Source of the DNA: Sphingomonas soli NBRC 100801
GTDB lineage: Bacteria > Pseudomonadota > Alphaproteobacteria > Sphingomonadales > Sphingomonadaceae
Assembly (NCBI RefSeq): GCF_001591025.1
Contig: NZ_BCTZ01000012.1
Location: forward strand, 1-64,000
Reading direction: 5' to 3'
DNA: 64,000 bases
The translations under genes and the position numbers were made by a program. The notes below the pieces were generated by a model. It had not been told where the DNA came from and made no database searches. It saw only the letters and a list, made by a program, of their open reading frames with translations. How positions within the stretch are numbered: position 1 is the stretch's first letter; the number at the start of each line of letters is the position of its first letter. Of this stretch, positions 42,654 through 51,292 are shown one piece after another.

Positions 42654-42671
42654 GAAATCCCCCTGTCCCGA

Positions 42672-42698
42672 TAAGCGGCAGAAGCGTCGCGGAATTTA
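42672..42698 (-). promoter_or_regulatory. Sigma-28 (FliA) type promoter of fliDS
   Basis: On the minus strand TAAATTCC, 11 bp, GCCGCTTA, close to the flagellar consensus TAAAGTTT-N11-GCCGATAA with exact spacing. The fliD start is 19 bp downstream of the -10 box. The -35 box includes the TAA stop codon of flhB (42698-42696). Confidence 0.75.
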
Positions 42699-43832
42699 GG
42701 TCGCGCGCGCCATTTTCTGCCCGTGTTCGTCGAAAAGCGCGGTCTCGGGCACGGTGACCGGCGGCAGGCTTCCGCCCGCCTGCTTGTTGACCTGGAAAAC
42801 GAAGGCCAGGACGATCGCGATCGCCTGATACAGGTCGTCGCGGACCTCCTGCCCCTCGCGGCTGGTGAAATAGACGGCGCGGGCGAGGCTCGGATATTCG
42901 AGCATCGGCACGTCCATCTCGGCGGCCAGCTCGCGGATCGCCAATGCGGTCTGGCCGCGCCCCTTGGCGACGACCACCGGCACCTGGTCCTTGCCCGAAT
43001 CATAGCGCAGCGCGACCGAGAAGTGCGTCGGATTGGTGAGCACGACGTGCGCGGTCGCAACCGATTTGCGAAAGCCGCCCTTCAATATCTCGCGCTGGCG
43101 CTGGCGTTGCGCGCCCTTCAGCTCGGGCGAGCCTTCGGTTTCCTTGTGCTCGTCCTTCACTTCCTGCTTGCTCATGCGAAGCTGGCGGAAGTGCCGAACC
43201 ATCTGGATCGGCAGGTCGATGCTCGCGATGATCAGCAGCCCGGCCGCCATCACGAACAGCAAGGTGACGAACTGGGTCCCGAGCGTGCCCACCGCGCCCT
43301 GGATATCGAGCGCCATCAGCCCCAGCGAACTGTGGGTGAGCGACCAGAGCATCCAACCGCCCATGCTGCCCAGCAGGATGACCTTGAGCAGCGACTTGCC
43401 GAGTTCGATCCAGCCATTGGAGCCGAACATGCGCTTGATCCCGGCACCCGGATTCACGCGCGACGCCTTGGGCATCAGATTCTTGTTGTTCCAGCCGATC
43501 GAGCCAAGCGCCGCCTGGCTCAAGAACGCGCCCAGAAGCGCGATCGCGAGCAGGCTTCCGAGCGGCAGGAGCAGTTGCCAGCCCGCCGCCTGGAGCGGGC
43601 GCAGCGGCTCGAAATGCTCGACATCGGCATGGTTGAACGAGAAAGCGGCGGTCATCACGCCCTTGCATGCCGTCATCAACCCGCCGCCGAAGAAGGCCAT
43701 CCAGGCGCAGCCCAGCAGGATGATCACGGCGGTGCCGAAATCCTTGGATTTGAGTATTTGCCCTTCTTCTACCGCCTTGCGCTTGCGCTTGGGGGTTGGG
43801 GCTTCTGTCTTTTCGCCGGCGCTCTCCGACAT
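42696..43832 (-). CDS. flhB: Flagellar type III export protein FlhB
   Basis: Membrane protein of 378 aa, the substrate-specificity switch of the flagellar exporter. N terminus EKTEAPTPKRKRKAVEEGQI is typical; four helices follow, then the cytoplasmic domain with the autocleavage motif NPTH in VVLTNPTHFSVALRY near residue 270. ATG at 43832 overlaps the fliR stop by one base (TGATG); a longer frame upstream is fliR sequence in another phase. Its stop codon is part of the fliD promoter. Confidence 0.96.
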   Translation of the reverse strand: MSESAGEKTEAPTPKRKRKAVEEGQILKSKDFGTAVIILLGCAWMAFFGGGLMTACKGVMTAAFSFNHADVEHFEPLRPLQAAGWQLLLPLGSLLAIALLGAFLSQAALGSIGWNNKNLMPKASRVNPGAGIKRMFGSNGWIELGKSLLKVILLGSMGGWMLWSLTHSSLGLMALDIQGAVGTLGTQFVTLLFVMAAGLLIIASIDLPIQMVRHFRQLRMSKQEVKDEHKETEGSPELKGAQRQRQREILKGGFRKSVATAHVVLTNPTHFSVALRYDSGKDQVPVVVAKGRGQTALAIRELAAEMDVPMLEYPSLARAVYFTSREGQEVRDDLYQAIAIVLAFVFQVNKQAGGSLPPVTVPETALFDEHGQKMARAT

Positions 43833-44602
43833 CAGCCGAACACCAGTTTCGGCGCGGTATCGAGCGCGGTGCGGATGATCACGAGCAGATAATCGCCCAT
43901 GGCGGGAAGCGCGAGCAGGATGGCGACCACGCCCACCGCAAGGCTGGCGGGCAGGCCGACCGCGAAGAGGTTGAGCGCGGGCGCGGCGCGGCTGAGCATG
44001 CCGACCACGACGTTCAGGCAGAGCAGAAGGAAGCCGACCGGGAGCGCGAGCAGCAGCCCGGCGAGAAAGGCATAGCCGCCGAACATCGCGATGCCCATCA
44101 GCCGCTCGGGCGCGACCCATTCGCCGGGCGGCATCGCCGCATAGCTGCGCACGATCAGGTCGACCAGGACGAGATGGCCGTCGACGGCGAGGAACAACAG
44201 GGTCAGCAGCAGCGAGAGGAACTGGCCGAGCGCGGGCGTGGACGTGCCGCTATTGGGATCGACCGCGTTGGCGAAGCCCAGCCCCATCGACATGCCGATG
44301 ACCTCCGACGCGATCATCGGCGCCGAGAAGGCGATCTGGAGGATGAAGCCGATCGCGAGCCCGATCAGCGCCTCGGCTGCGACCGCTAGGAAGGTGGAGA
44401 GCGCGAAGATCTCGGCCGGCGGGGTGATGTTGGTCGTGCCGAGCACCAGCACGCCGATCGCGCCGGTCAGGCCGATGCGCGCGGGCAGCGGCACCGATAC
44501 GGCGCTGAAGATCGGCGCTGCGACAAAGGCCGCGCCGACGCGCACCATCGCGAACAGCAGGGCCCAGAGCTGCGGCTCGATCGAGAGGCCGAAGCCCATC
44601 AT
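43832..44602 (-). CDS. fliR: Flagellar type III export protein FliR
   Basis: Integral membrane protein of 256 aa with about six helices. VRVGAAFVAAPIFSAVSVPLPARIGL near the N terminus and GLGFANAVDPNSGTSTPALGQFLSLL in the middle are FliR family stretches. With FliP and FliQ it forms the export gate inside the MS ring. Follows fliQ by 7 bp and is coupled to flhB. Confidence 0.95.
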   Translation of the reverse strand: MMGFGLSIEPQLWALLFAMVRVGAAFVAAPIFSAVSVPLPARIGLTGAIGVLVLGTTNITPPAEIFALSTFLAVAAEALIGLAIGFILQIAFSAPMIASEVIGMSMGLGFANAVDPNSGTSTPALGQFLSLLLTLLFLAVDGHLVLVDLIVRSYAAMPPGEWVAPERLMGIAMFGGYAFLAGLLLALPVGFLLLCLNVVVGMLSRAAPALNLFAVGLPASLAVGVVAILLALPAMGDYLLVIIRTALDTAPKLVFG

Positions 44603-44609
44603 CGCGACG

Positions 44610-44879
44610 TTATTTCACCAGATCCGGGATGCGCTCGAAGACGCTCGTCGTGAAATCGCCGAGCAGACCGAGGATCATGCCGCCAAAGATCACGATGCTC
44701 ACCGCGACGACGATCAGCTTGGGGACGAAGGTGAGCGTCTGCTCCTGGATCGACGTGGCCGCCTGGACCATGCCGAGGATGAGTCCCGACAGGAGCGCGG
44801 GGATCAGGATCGGCGCGGTTGTCAGCGCAAGTACCCAGATCGCCTCGCGGGCGACGGTCAGGAAATAGTCTGCGTCCAT
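44610..44879 (-). CDS. fliQ: Flagellar type III export protein FliQ
   Basis: Two-helix membrane protein of 89 aa: MDADYFLTVAREAIWVLALT, then MVQAATSIQEQTLTFVPKLI, the conserved FliQ loop. Export gate subunit. Six bp after fliP and 7 bp before fliR in the fliMNOPQR-flhB string. Confidence 0.95.
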   Translation of the reverse strand: MDADYFLTVAREAIWVLALTTAPILIPALLSGLILGMVQAATSIQEQTLTFVPKLIVVAVSIVIFGGMILGLLGDFTTSVFERIPDLVK

Positions 44880-44885
44880 GTCCCG

Positions 44886-45704
44886 CTAACTCGCGAAGCT
44901 GGTGGCAAGCGAACCCATCGTCAGCGCCCAGCCGTCCACCAGGACGAACAGCAGCAGCTTGAAGGGCAGCGATATGATCGTCGGCGACATCATCATCATG
45001 CCCAGCGACATGAGCACGGTGGCGACGACGAGATCGATGATGATGAAGGGCAGGAAGATCAGGAATCCGATCTGGAATGCGGTCTTCAATTCGCTGGTGA
45101 TGAACGCGGGAAGCAAGACAGCGAAGGGGACATCCGCAGGGCTGGCGAAAGGAGGCGCCTTCGCCATGTCCGCAAACATCTTCACATCTTTGTTCCGCGT
45201 CTGCTTGATCATAAATCCATGCAGCGCCTCCCCCGCCGTGGAGATCATCTGCGTCGCATCGATCCGTCCAGCGGCATAGGGCTGGATCGCGTTGGTGTTC
45301 ATCTGGTTGATCGTTGGTGCCATCACGAAGAAGCTGAGGAACAGCGCCAGGCCGATCAGCACCTGATTGGGCGGAGTCTGCTGGAGCCCCAGCGCCTGGC
45401 GCAGCAGCGAGAGAACGATGATGATCCGCGTGAAGCTGGTCATCATCAGCAGGATGCCGGGGAGCACCGTGAGGAGCCCCATGATGATCAGCACCTGGAG
45501 CGACAGGCTCAAGGGTGCGTCCCCGCCGCCAAGCTGGCCGAGCGCGCGATCGAGCGCCTGTCCTGCGCCCGGTGCGGCCGGCGCAACCGGCGCCGCACTC
45601 TGCGCGAACGCCGGGAAGGCGAACAGCACGAGGAAAGCGAGAATGCCGACGAATAAAGCCGCGCGGCCACCCACGGTGCGCGGCGCGGAGACCAGGGTGC
45701 GCAT
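44886..45704 (-). CDS. fliP: Flagellar type III export protein FliP
   Basis: Membrane protein of 272 aa with a cleavable signal peptide (LFVGILAFLVLFAFPAFAQ) as usual for FliP. Conserved parts: LLTVLPGILLMMTSFTRIIIVLSLLRQALG, TPPNQVLIGLALFLSFFVM, FQIGFLIFLPFIIIDLVVA and SPTIISLPFKLLLFVLVDGW. It forms the core pore of the export gate. The start overlaps the fliO stop by TGATG. Confidence 0.96.
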   Translation of the reverse strand: MRTLVSAPRTVGGRAALFVGILAFLVLFAFPAFAQSAAPVAPAAPGAGQALDRALGQLGGGDAPLSLSLQVLIIMGLLTVLPGILLMMTSFTRIIIVLSLLRQALGLQQTPPNQVLIGLALFLSFFVMAPTINQMNTNAIQPYAAGRIDATQMISTAGEALHGFMIKQTRNKDVKMFADMAKAPPFASPADVPFAVLLPAFITSELKTAFQIGFLIFLPFIIIDLVVATVLMSLGMMMMSPTIISLPFKLLLFVLVDGWALTMGSLATSFAS

Positions 45705-45958
45705 CAGCCGGCCTTCTTGTCCACGAGCGTGACGCCCGTGCGGCTGACCGAGCAGAGCAATTTCTGCCCCTCAAACTCGATTACCGCGAGGCGCAGACCC
45801 GGGGCGAGCATCATCGTTTCGGTGACCTGCACCATCCGCGTGCCCTGGTTCTTCGGCAGCCGCGCCTCAAGCTTGCGCCAGGCATAGAGGCAACCGATGA
45901 GCAACCCGCAAACGAGCGGGAGGAGGATCACCAGCTTCAGGATGTAAGACCACATCAT
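45704..45958 (-). CDS. fliO: FliO-like flagellar assembly protein
   Basis: Protein of 84 aa with one N-terminal membrane helix (YILKLVILLPLVCGLLIGCLYAW) and a small soluble domain (VQVTETMMLAPGLRLAVIEFEGQKLLCSVSRTGVTLV) that fits the short FliO family. FliO helps FliP complexes form. Assignment rests on this pattern plus position between fliN and fliP. Confidence 0.85.
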   Translation of the reverse strand: MMWSYILKLVILLPLVCGLLIGCLYAWRKLEARLPKNQGTRMVQVTETMMLAPGLRLAVIEFEGQKLLCSVSRTGVTLVDKKAG

Positions 45959-45959
45959 T

Positions 45960-46256
45960 TTATTTGGCCGCGCGTTTTTCGGGCGAAACCAGCTCGGTCA
46001 TCCGCACGCCGAACTTCTCACCGACGGTGACGACTTCGCCGCGACCGATCAGCGTCCCGTTGACGAACACGTCGAGCAGTTCGTTGGCCTCTCGATCGAG
46101 TTCAATCACCGAAGATTCGCCGAGCGCCAGCAATTCGCGCAGCGTAAGCTGGGTCGAACCGATTTCCACGGTCAGCTTGACGTCCACATCCTGCAGCAGG
46201 TGAAAATTGGTCGTCACCGCCGCTTCGACGGGAAAGCTCCCGGTCATTTCGTTCAT
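45960..46256 (-). CDS. fliN: Flagellar motor switch protein FliN
   Basis: Protein of 98 aa consisting almost only of one SpoA (surface presentation) domain: LLQDVDVKLTVEIGSTQLTLRELLALGESSVIELDREANE, VFVNGTLIGRGEVVTVGEKFGVRMTELV. It builds the lower C ring with FliM. Its start overlaps the fliM stop (4 bp). The N-terminal extension of enterobacterial FliN is missing. Confidence 0.95.
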   Translation of the reverse strand: MNEMTGSFPVEAAVTTNFHLLQDVDVKLTVEIGSTQLTLRELLALGESSVIELDREANELLDVFVNGTLIGRGEVVTVGEKFGVRMTELVSPEKRAAK

Positions 46257-47197
46257 CGGAAATCCTCTGGATTGATCGGTTCAAGCGAAGAAAGGCGGAC
46301 CGCCGCGCGGCCGTTGGATGTGCCGACCTGGCCGGTGCCGAGGCGGCGATGTGCCACCATCACGGGCACTTCGGTGCCGAAATCGACGGGGATGATATCG
46401 CCCGCCTTGAGCTCCATGAGCCTGGCGAGTGAAATGCTGGGCTCGCACAGGACAGAGCGCACCGGCAGCGAAACGCCCATCACGGCACGCGTGAGGCCCG
46501 AGCGCCATTGCGGCTCTACCTCTTCGGGCTTGTCATGCACCTTGACCATGAGCGACGCCGTGTGCGGCTTCAGCGCCGAGACAGGGTAGAGGATGTCGAT
46601 GAAGCTCGGCTTGTCGTCACCTTCCGCGACGCCAAAACGCGAGACGACCACAGGATCGTCGCCGCTCATATCGAACGGCTGCGCGATGCTGGCTGGCACC
46701 TCGGGCCGAAATGCGATGCGGGTAAGCGGTTCCCAAGCGCTTTCGAGCGGGGAAACAAATGACTGGGCGATGCGTGCGGCGAGCGCTTCTGCTGCAGGTG
46801 TGAATTCCGCCGGCAACGGGTTCGGCGCTTCGCCGTCGCCGCCGAAAAATGCATCCAGCATCGCCAGCATGAGCTCGCCATCAAGCACGATCTGCGCGCG
46901 CTGGCGGGCCCCTCCCATCGCCAGCGGCAGCCACCCTACGAGCGCGCCGCCGCGCTCCACGCGGTAATCAGCGTAACGCTGCACCGAGAGCGGTTCCGCC
47001 CAGGTGCGAAGCTCCCGGCGCGCAACATCTTCCAACACCGGCTTCAGCCCCTTCGCCAGCCGCGCGCAGAGGTGCTGCAGCGTGACGAGGTCGCCGAACG
47101 GATTCGGGTTTACGCTGCCCAAAGCCGGCGCGTGCTCGGCGCTGGCCCTGGGGCGCTCCCGCCGGTCGGCGGCAATCTCTGAAGAGGCGTTAACCAT
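46253..47197 (-). CDS. fliM: Flagellar motor switch protein FliM, lacking the N-terminal CheY-binding motif
   Basis: Protein of 314 aa. The middle CheC-like domain has LMLAMLDAFFGGDGEAP (GGxG loop) and the C-terminal SpoA domain has CEPSISLARLMELKAGDIIPVDFGTEVPVMVAHRRLGTGQVG. The N terminus reads SSEIAADRRERPRASAEHAP and does not contain the usual LSQ-EIDALL motif that binds phospho-CheY. There is no obvious upstream start that would restore it, since fliL ends 3 bp before. It is otherwise an ordinary member of the fliLMNOPQR string. Confidence 0.92.
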   Translation of the reverse strand: MVNASSEIAADRRERPRASAEHAPALGSVNPNPFGDLVTLQHLCARLAKGLKPVLEDVARRELRTWAEPLSVQRYADYRVERGGALVGWLPLAMGGARQRAQIVLDGELMLAMLDAFFGGDGEAPNPLPAEFTPAAEALAARIAQSFVSPLESAWEPLTRIAFRPEVPASIAQPFDMSGDDPVVVSRFGVAEGDDKPSFIDILYPVSALKPHTASLMVKVHDKPEEVEPQWRSGLTRAVMGVSLPVRSVLCEPSISLARLMELKAGDIIPVDFGTEVPVMVAHRRLGTGQVGTSNGRAAVRLSSLEPINPEDFR

Positions 47198-47200
47198 GCC

Positions 47201-47788
47201 TCACTGAACAATGAAATTGGTAAAGTAAACGTTACCGATGCCGCCAAAACCTTCCTTTTCCTTAAGGATGGCGTTGATCGATTTGGTCAGCCGGTCCTGC
47301 ATACTCTTCTTGCCGGCGGCGGTGAAAACCTCGTCCTCGGTCGTCTCGCCAAGCGCCATCAGGATCGCAGAACGGATCGCGATCTCGTGCGTCTTGACGT
47401 TCTCGATGACCTTACCATCATAAGGCGTGGACACCGCGACCCCGACCTGGATGAAATGGACGCTGTCCTGCAGGTTGGATGTGAATTCCTTTTCCAGCGC
47501 GTAATAGCTCGAGGCATATTTGTCGCCGCCTTCGCCCTGCGGCGTGGCCTTGCCACCTGCTTCGCCGCTCTCGCCCGCGCGCTTCTGCTCGCTCTTCGGC
47601 AATAATTGCGGTTCATTGGACTTGGCGGCGGCACCCGCGCTGCCACCTGCCATGTTCAGCCAACCCATCGCATAGGCCGCGCCACCACCGCCGCCCGCGA
47701 GCAGCAGGGGGGCGACGACGAAAAGGAGCAATTTGCCCTTCTTCTTTTTCTTCGGCGCAGGGTTCGTATCGTCGTTCAGCGTTTCCAT
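47201..47788 (-). CDS. fliL: Flagellar basal-body associated protein FliL
   Basis: Protein of 195 aa with a lysine-rich N terminus (PKKKKKGKLLLF), one membrane helix (about residues 22-43) and a periplasmic domain with SSYYALEKEFTSNLQDSVHFIQVGVAV and a DRLTKSINAIL...VYFTNFIVQ ending typical of FliL. It stabilises stators around the motor. ATG at 47788 is chosen because GGAGG stands 5 nt before it; another ATG is at 47800. Confidence 0.93.
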   Translation of the reverse strand: METLNDDTNPAPKKKKKGKLLLFVVAPLLLAGGGGGAAYAMGWLNMAGGSAGAAAKSNEPQLLPKSEQKRAGESGEAGGKATPQGEGGDKYASSYYALEKEFTSNLQDSVHFIQVGVAVSTPYDGKVIENVKTHEIAIRSAILMALGETTEDEVFTAAGKKSMQDRLTKSINAILKEKEGFGGIGNVYFTNFIVQ

Positions 47789-47805
47789 CTTGGCCTCCAT
47801 GCGTC

Positions 47806-49485
47806 TCAGGCGACGCGTTCATCGGTGTTGGATTGATCCTTCGCCGCGTGTGCGCTGGCGGGAGCGGAAGGGGTGTGCGGACGCGGCGCATCGTTCTGGC
47901 GCTGGCCCGACCCGGCGCCCGCCCCTTGCGCATCGACGCTGGTCTGGCCGAGCCGAATACCGCGAGCCTCGGCGATTTCGTTCAGGCGGACCTGGGCATC
48001 GGTCAGGATCTGGCGCGCAGCCTGGGTTTCTGTTGTGAAGTGCACATGCACGCGGTCGCCATCCTGGCGCACCGCGATATCCACCTTGCCCAGCGCATCG
48101 GGCATCAGGCTGATGCGCGTTTCCTTGATCGGCGCGCTCTCTCGCATCGCTTCGATCATCTCAATCATCTTCCCTGTCCATTCCTGGCGGCGCATGTCGA
48201 GCGCACCGTGCTGGGCGCCGGGGCTGGCGGCCACCTGCTGCAGGATCGAAGCACCGGGCGCGGCGAAGCCCATGGATGGCGCCTGTTCGATCTCGCCAAA
48301 GCTGCGGTGCAGAGTTGATACGACCGGATGCGCAACGCCCGGCACAGATGCCTGGGCGATCAGCGACGCCACCGTCAGCGGCGCGGTTTGCGGAGCGCTT
48401 GCCGGAACGGGCTGCGCCGCCGGCACCGCCATTTGCACGCGCGGCGCAAGCACATCTACCGTCGCGGGAGCCGCTTCGCGCGGCGGTGCCACTGCCGGTT
48501 TAGCGTCGGGTGTACTTTGGGCGTTCTGCTGCGAGGTCGCGGCTACCATCGGCGCTAGAGGCTGGCCGGCGGGCGTCGCGGGGACGGTACCAGCCGGCGG
48601 TGCCGACGCGGCGGACGGCGCAGGGATGGTGGCCGACGCCGGCTCGGATGGGAGCACAGCAATCGTATCGGTGTCAGACACCACCTTAGTCACGGTGGCG
48701 AGCGCGGGTGCGATGGCCCCCCCCAAAATCGGCGCGCGGACCTCCGTCAAATCCGGTTCGACACCATGCACCGCCACCGGCATGATCCCGACAAGCAACG
48801 GATTCTGCGCTGCGGACCTCAACGCGCGCTCGATTGGGGCAGTCCGCTCTGCGAGCGGGGCAGTATCCGGCATCGATGCGGCGGGCACTTCGCTCGTATC
48901 TATGGGAACGGCAGCGCGTGGCGCGACGAGGATGGGACGTTCCACCGGTTTGCGCGCCAAGGGCGCAGCGCGCGCTCCGGCGTCTGCGTCCGCCAGTGTC
49001 ATCGCATCCACGATCGGCATGGCTTCCCCCGGAAGTGCCGAGGGAGATTCCTGCTGAGGCGCAGCCTCGTGCGAAGGTGCGGCTGGAAGTCCGGGTTGTA
49101 GCGCGACGACGGGCTTGGTCGTGACCGTCGCCATGGCAGGTCCATCCGCCGGTGCGGCGGCGGGAAGCGCGAACCAGGCGAAGGGTACCTCATCATCAGT
49201 TGGCGCTTCGCCATCGGCGCTCGCTTGCTGTTCCGCAGCGGCATCATCATCCGTCAGCGCGCGGCCTGCTTCCGGCAAATCCTTGCCGGGTCCGGCAACG
49301 ATCTGCAGTCCCGGGATGGGAAGGCCCGGCAACGATAAGTCGTCCGGCAGTTCGATAGGCATGGTGCCGGGCGCGAGCACCGAGCCCATGGCAAGCGCGA
49401 AATTGCTTGTGCCGCTCTCGGCGGCAAGCGCACTCGGGCGCGTCGGCCCGCCAGTATTGGGAAGAGTTGCAGCAATCTGGATCAA
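47806..49485 (-). CDS. fliK: Flagellar hook-length control protein FliK
   Basis: Protein of 559 aa, very rich in Ala and Pro over residues 1-420, the low-complexity ruler. The C-terminal domain (about 440-530) has the FliK pattern: TRISLMPDALGKVDIAVRQDGDRVHVHFTTETQAARQILTDAQVRLNEIAEARGI read in two parts. FliK measures the hook and triggers the FlhB switch. It starts at TTG 49485 (with only GGGGGC upstream). It lies between fliJ and fliL as usual. Confidence 0.88.
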   Translation of the reverse strand: MIQIAATLPNTGGPTRPSALAAESGTSNFALAMGSVLAPGTMPIELPDDLSLPGLPIPGLQIVAGPGKDLPEAGRALTDDDAAAEQQASADGEAPTDDEVPFAWFALPAAAPADGPAMATVTTKPVVALQPGLPAAPSHEAAPQQESPSALPGEAMPIVDAMTLADADAGARAAPLARKPVERPILVAPRAAVPIDTSEVPAASMPDTAPLAERTAPIERALRSAAQNPLLVGIMPVAVHGVEPDLTEVRAPILGGAIAPALATVTKVVSDTDTIAVLPSEPASATIPAPSAASAPPAGTVPATPAGQPLAPMVAATSQQNAQSTPDAKPAVAPPREAAPATVDVLAPRVQMAVPAAQPVPASAPQTAPLTVASLIAQASVPGVAHPVVSTLHRSFGEIEQAPSMGFAAPGASILQQVAASPGAQHGALDMRRQEWTGKMIEMIEAMRESAPIKETRISLMPDALGKVDIAVRQDGDRVHVHFTTETQAARQILTDAQVRLNEIAEARGIRLGQTSVDAQGAGAGSGQRQNDAPRPHTPSAPASAHAAKDQSNTDERVA

Positions 49486-49520
49486 CGAAACGCCCCCGCT
49501 GAGATGTTCTCACGCGGAAC

Positions 49521-49946
49521 TCAGCAAGGATCGTGCCGATTTCTTCCGGCAGGAGGCAATTCCTCAAGCGAACGAAGGAATTTCAGCGCCGCTTCGGCAC
49601 GCTCGCGCGCCATCAGCTTCTCGATCGCGTTCTGGTCGCGGCGCGCCTCTCGCGTCGCGGCGCGGGCATGTTCAAGCCCTTGTTCGGCCACTTCAACGCG
49701 GCGTGCCGCGGCCTGCGCCGATTGGTGGAGCCGGTCGCGATAATGTGCAGCGGCAATCATCGATGAGGCAAAGGCCTCGCAGCTCTTCACGGGTGCGATA
49801 TTGTCGGCAAGCGTGGAAATGCGTTCGCGCAATTGTGCTTCCTGGTTGACCCGGGCGTGCGCGCGCACTTCCTCGGCGCGAACCTGGTCGAGCTGGAGCG
49901 TACGCACCCGGTGCAGGCGCGAGAGCTTCTTGGCGCTCCTAGGCAT
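49521..49946 (-). CDS. fliJ: Flagellar export protein FliJ
   Basis: Protein of 141 aa, highly charged and predicted to be one long helical hairpin (LQLDQVRAEEVRAHARVNQEAQLRERI, EQGLEHARAATREARRDQNAIEKLMARERAE). FliJ is the stalk-like cofactor of the FliI ATPase. Sequence is weakly conserved in this family; position 17 bp after fliI and before fliK supports the call. Confidence 0.87.
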   Translation of the reverse strand: MPRSAKKLSRLHRVRTLQLDQVRAEEVRAHARVNQEAQLRERISTLADNIAPVKSCEAFASSMIAAAHYRDRLHQSAQAAARRVEVAEQGLEHARAATREARRDQNAIEKLMARERAEAALKFLRSLEELPPAGRNRHDPC

Positions 49947-49963
49947 GCCGGCCTCTCACCGGA

Positions 49964-51292
49964 TCACGCATCGCCAAACACGCCGGTGAGCTCCGCCACG
50001 GCGTCGCCCAACGTCACGACCTCATCGGCACCCTGCTTGATATATTCCATCACGGCGGGGTGGCAGGCGATCGCCGCATCGATCTCGGCGTCCGCACCGG
50101 GGCGGTAGGCCCCCATCAGCACGAGGTCGCGATTTTCCTCATATGTTGCAAGATGGCGGCGCAGCACGCGTGCAGCATTTACGTGATCGCGCGCGGCAAT
50201 GTCGGTCATCACACGGCTGACCGACGGACCAAGATCGATCGCGGGATATACGCCGCGCTCGGCAAGCGGCCGGCTGAGCACGATGTGGCCATCGAGGATC
50301 GAACGGGCCGAATCCACCACCGGATCATTGCCGTCATCGCCATCCGCCAGCACCGTGTAGATCGCAGTGATGGATCCACCGCTCGACACGCATGTGCCGG
50401 CGCGTTCGATCAGGCTGGGCAGCATCGCAATGGCCGACGGCGGATAGCCGCGTGCCGAGGCCGGCTCGCCCAGCGCAAGGCCGATCTCGCGGCCCGCATG
50501 GGCGACGCGGGTAAGCGAATCCATGATGAGCAGCACCTTCTTGCCTTCGGCGCGGAAAGCCTCGGCGATCGCCGTCGCACGCAGCGCGCCGCGGATGCGC
50601 AGCACTGGCGAGTGATTGGCCGGAACCGCGACGACGACCGAACGCTTGCGCGCTTCGCCGAACACCTTGGTCTCGAGGAAGTCGGCGACTTCGCGCGAGC
50701 GTTCGCCGATCAAGCCGACGACCACGACATCGGCTTCGGCGGCGCGGACGATCATGCCCAGCAGGACCGACTTGCCGACACCCGAACCCGCCATGATGCC
50801 CACGCGCTGGCCCTGCCCGATGGTGAGCAGACCGTTTATCGCGCGCACGCCGACGTCGAGCGGTTTGAGCACGCGGCCGCGATCCAGTGGAGACTGAAGC
50901 TTGCCCGAAAGCGGCCATTTGCCCGCTCCCCGGATCGGACCCAACCCGTCAATCGGCTTGCCGGCGCCGTCCACAACGCGTCCGAGCAACGCCGCGCCAA
51001 CCTCTGCCTCTCCGGGAGGGCCGATCGGGCGCACGGGCGCATTGGGAAGCAAGGCTGCGGGGCCGCCCAGATTCATCATCAGCGTCCTGCCCGCGCGGAA
51101 GCCGATCACTTCCGCCTCGACGCGGCCCACGCCGCTACCGATCGCGCAGACGGTTCCAACCGGCAGCGAGAGGCCAACGGCTTCCATCAGCAGCCCGTCA
51201 TAGGACGAAAGGCGGCCCGAGACGCGCGGCTTGGCGGCGAAATCTCCGCAGCTTAGCCCATCGATATAGTCTTCGGTGAAGCGGTTCAGCAT
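49964..51292 (-). CDS. fliI: Flagellar export ATPase FliI
   Basis: Protein of 442 aa related to F1 beta subunits. Walker A GIMAGSGVGKSVLLGMI near residue 160, RDHVNAAR, and the family stretch VVVGLIGERSREVADFL plus LLIMDSLTRVAHAGREIGLALGEP (Walker B) are present. It energises or readies substrates for flagellar export. Overlaps fliH by 7 bp. Confidence 0.97.
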   Translation of the reverse strand: MLNRFTEDYIDGLSCGDFAAKPRVSGRLSSYDGLLMEAVGLSLPVGTVCAIGSGVGRVEAEVIGFRAGRTLMMNLGGPAALLPNAPVRPIGPPGEAEVGAALLGRVVDGAGKPIDGLGPIRGAGKWPLSGKLQSPLDRGRVLKPLDVGVRAINGLLTIGQGQRVGIMAGSGVGKSVLLGMIVRAAEADVVVVGLIGERSREVADFLETKVFGEARKRSVVVAVPANHSPVLRIRGALRATAIAEAFRAEGKKVLLIMDSLTRVAHAGREIGLALGEPASARGYPPSAIAMLPSLIERAGTCVSSGGSITAIYTVLADGDDGNDPVVDSARSILDGHIVLSRPLAERGVYPAIDLGPSVSRVMTDIAARDHVNAARVLRRHLATYEENRDLVLMGAYRPGADAEIDAAIACHPAVMEYIKQGADEVVTLGDAVAELTGVFGDA

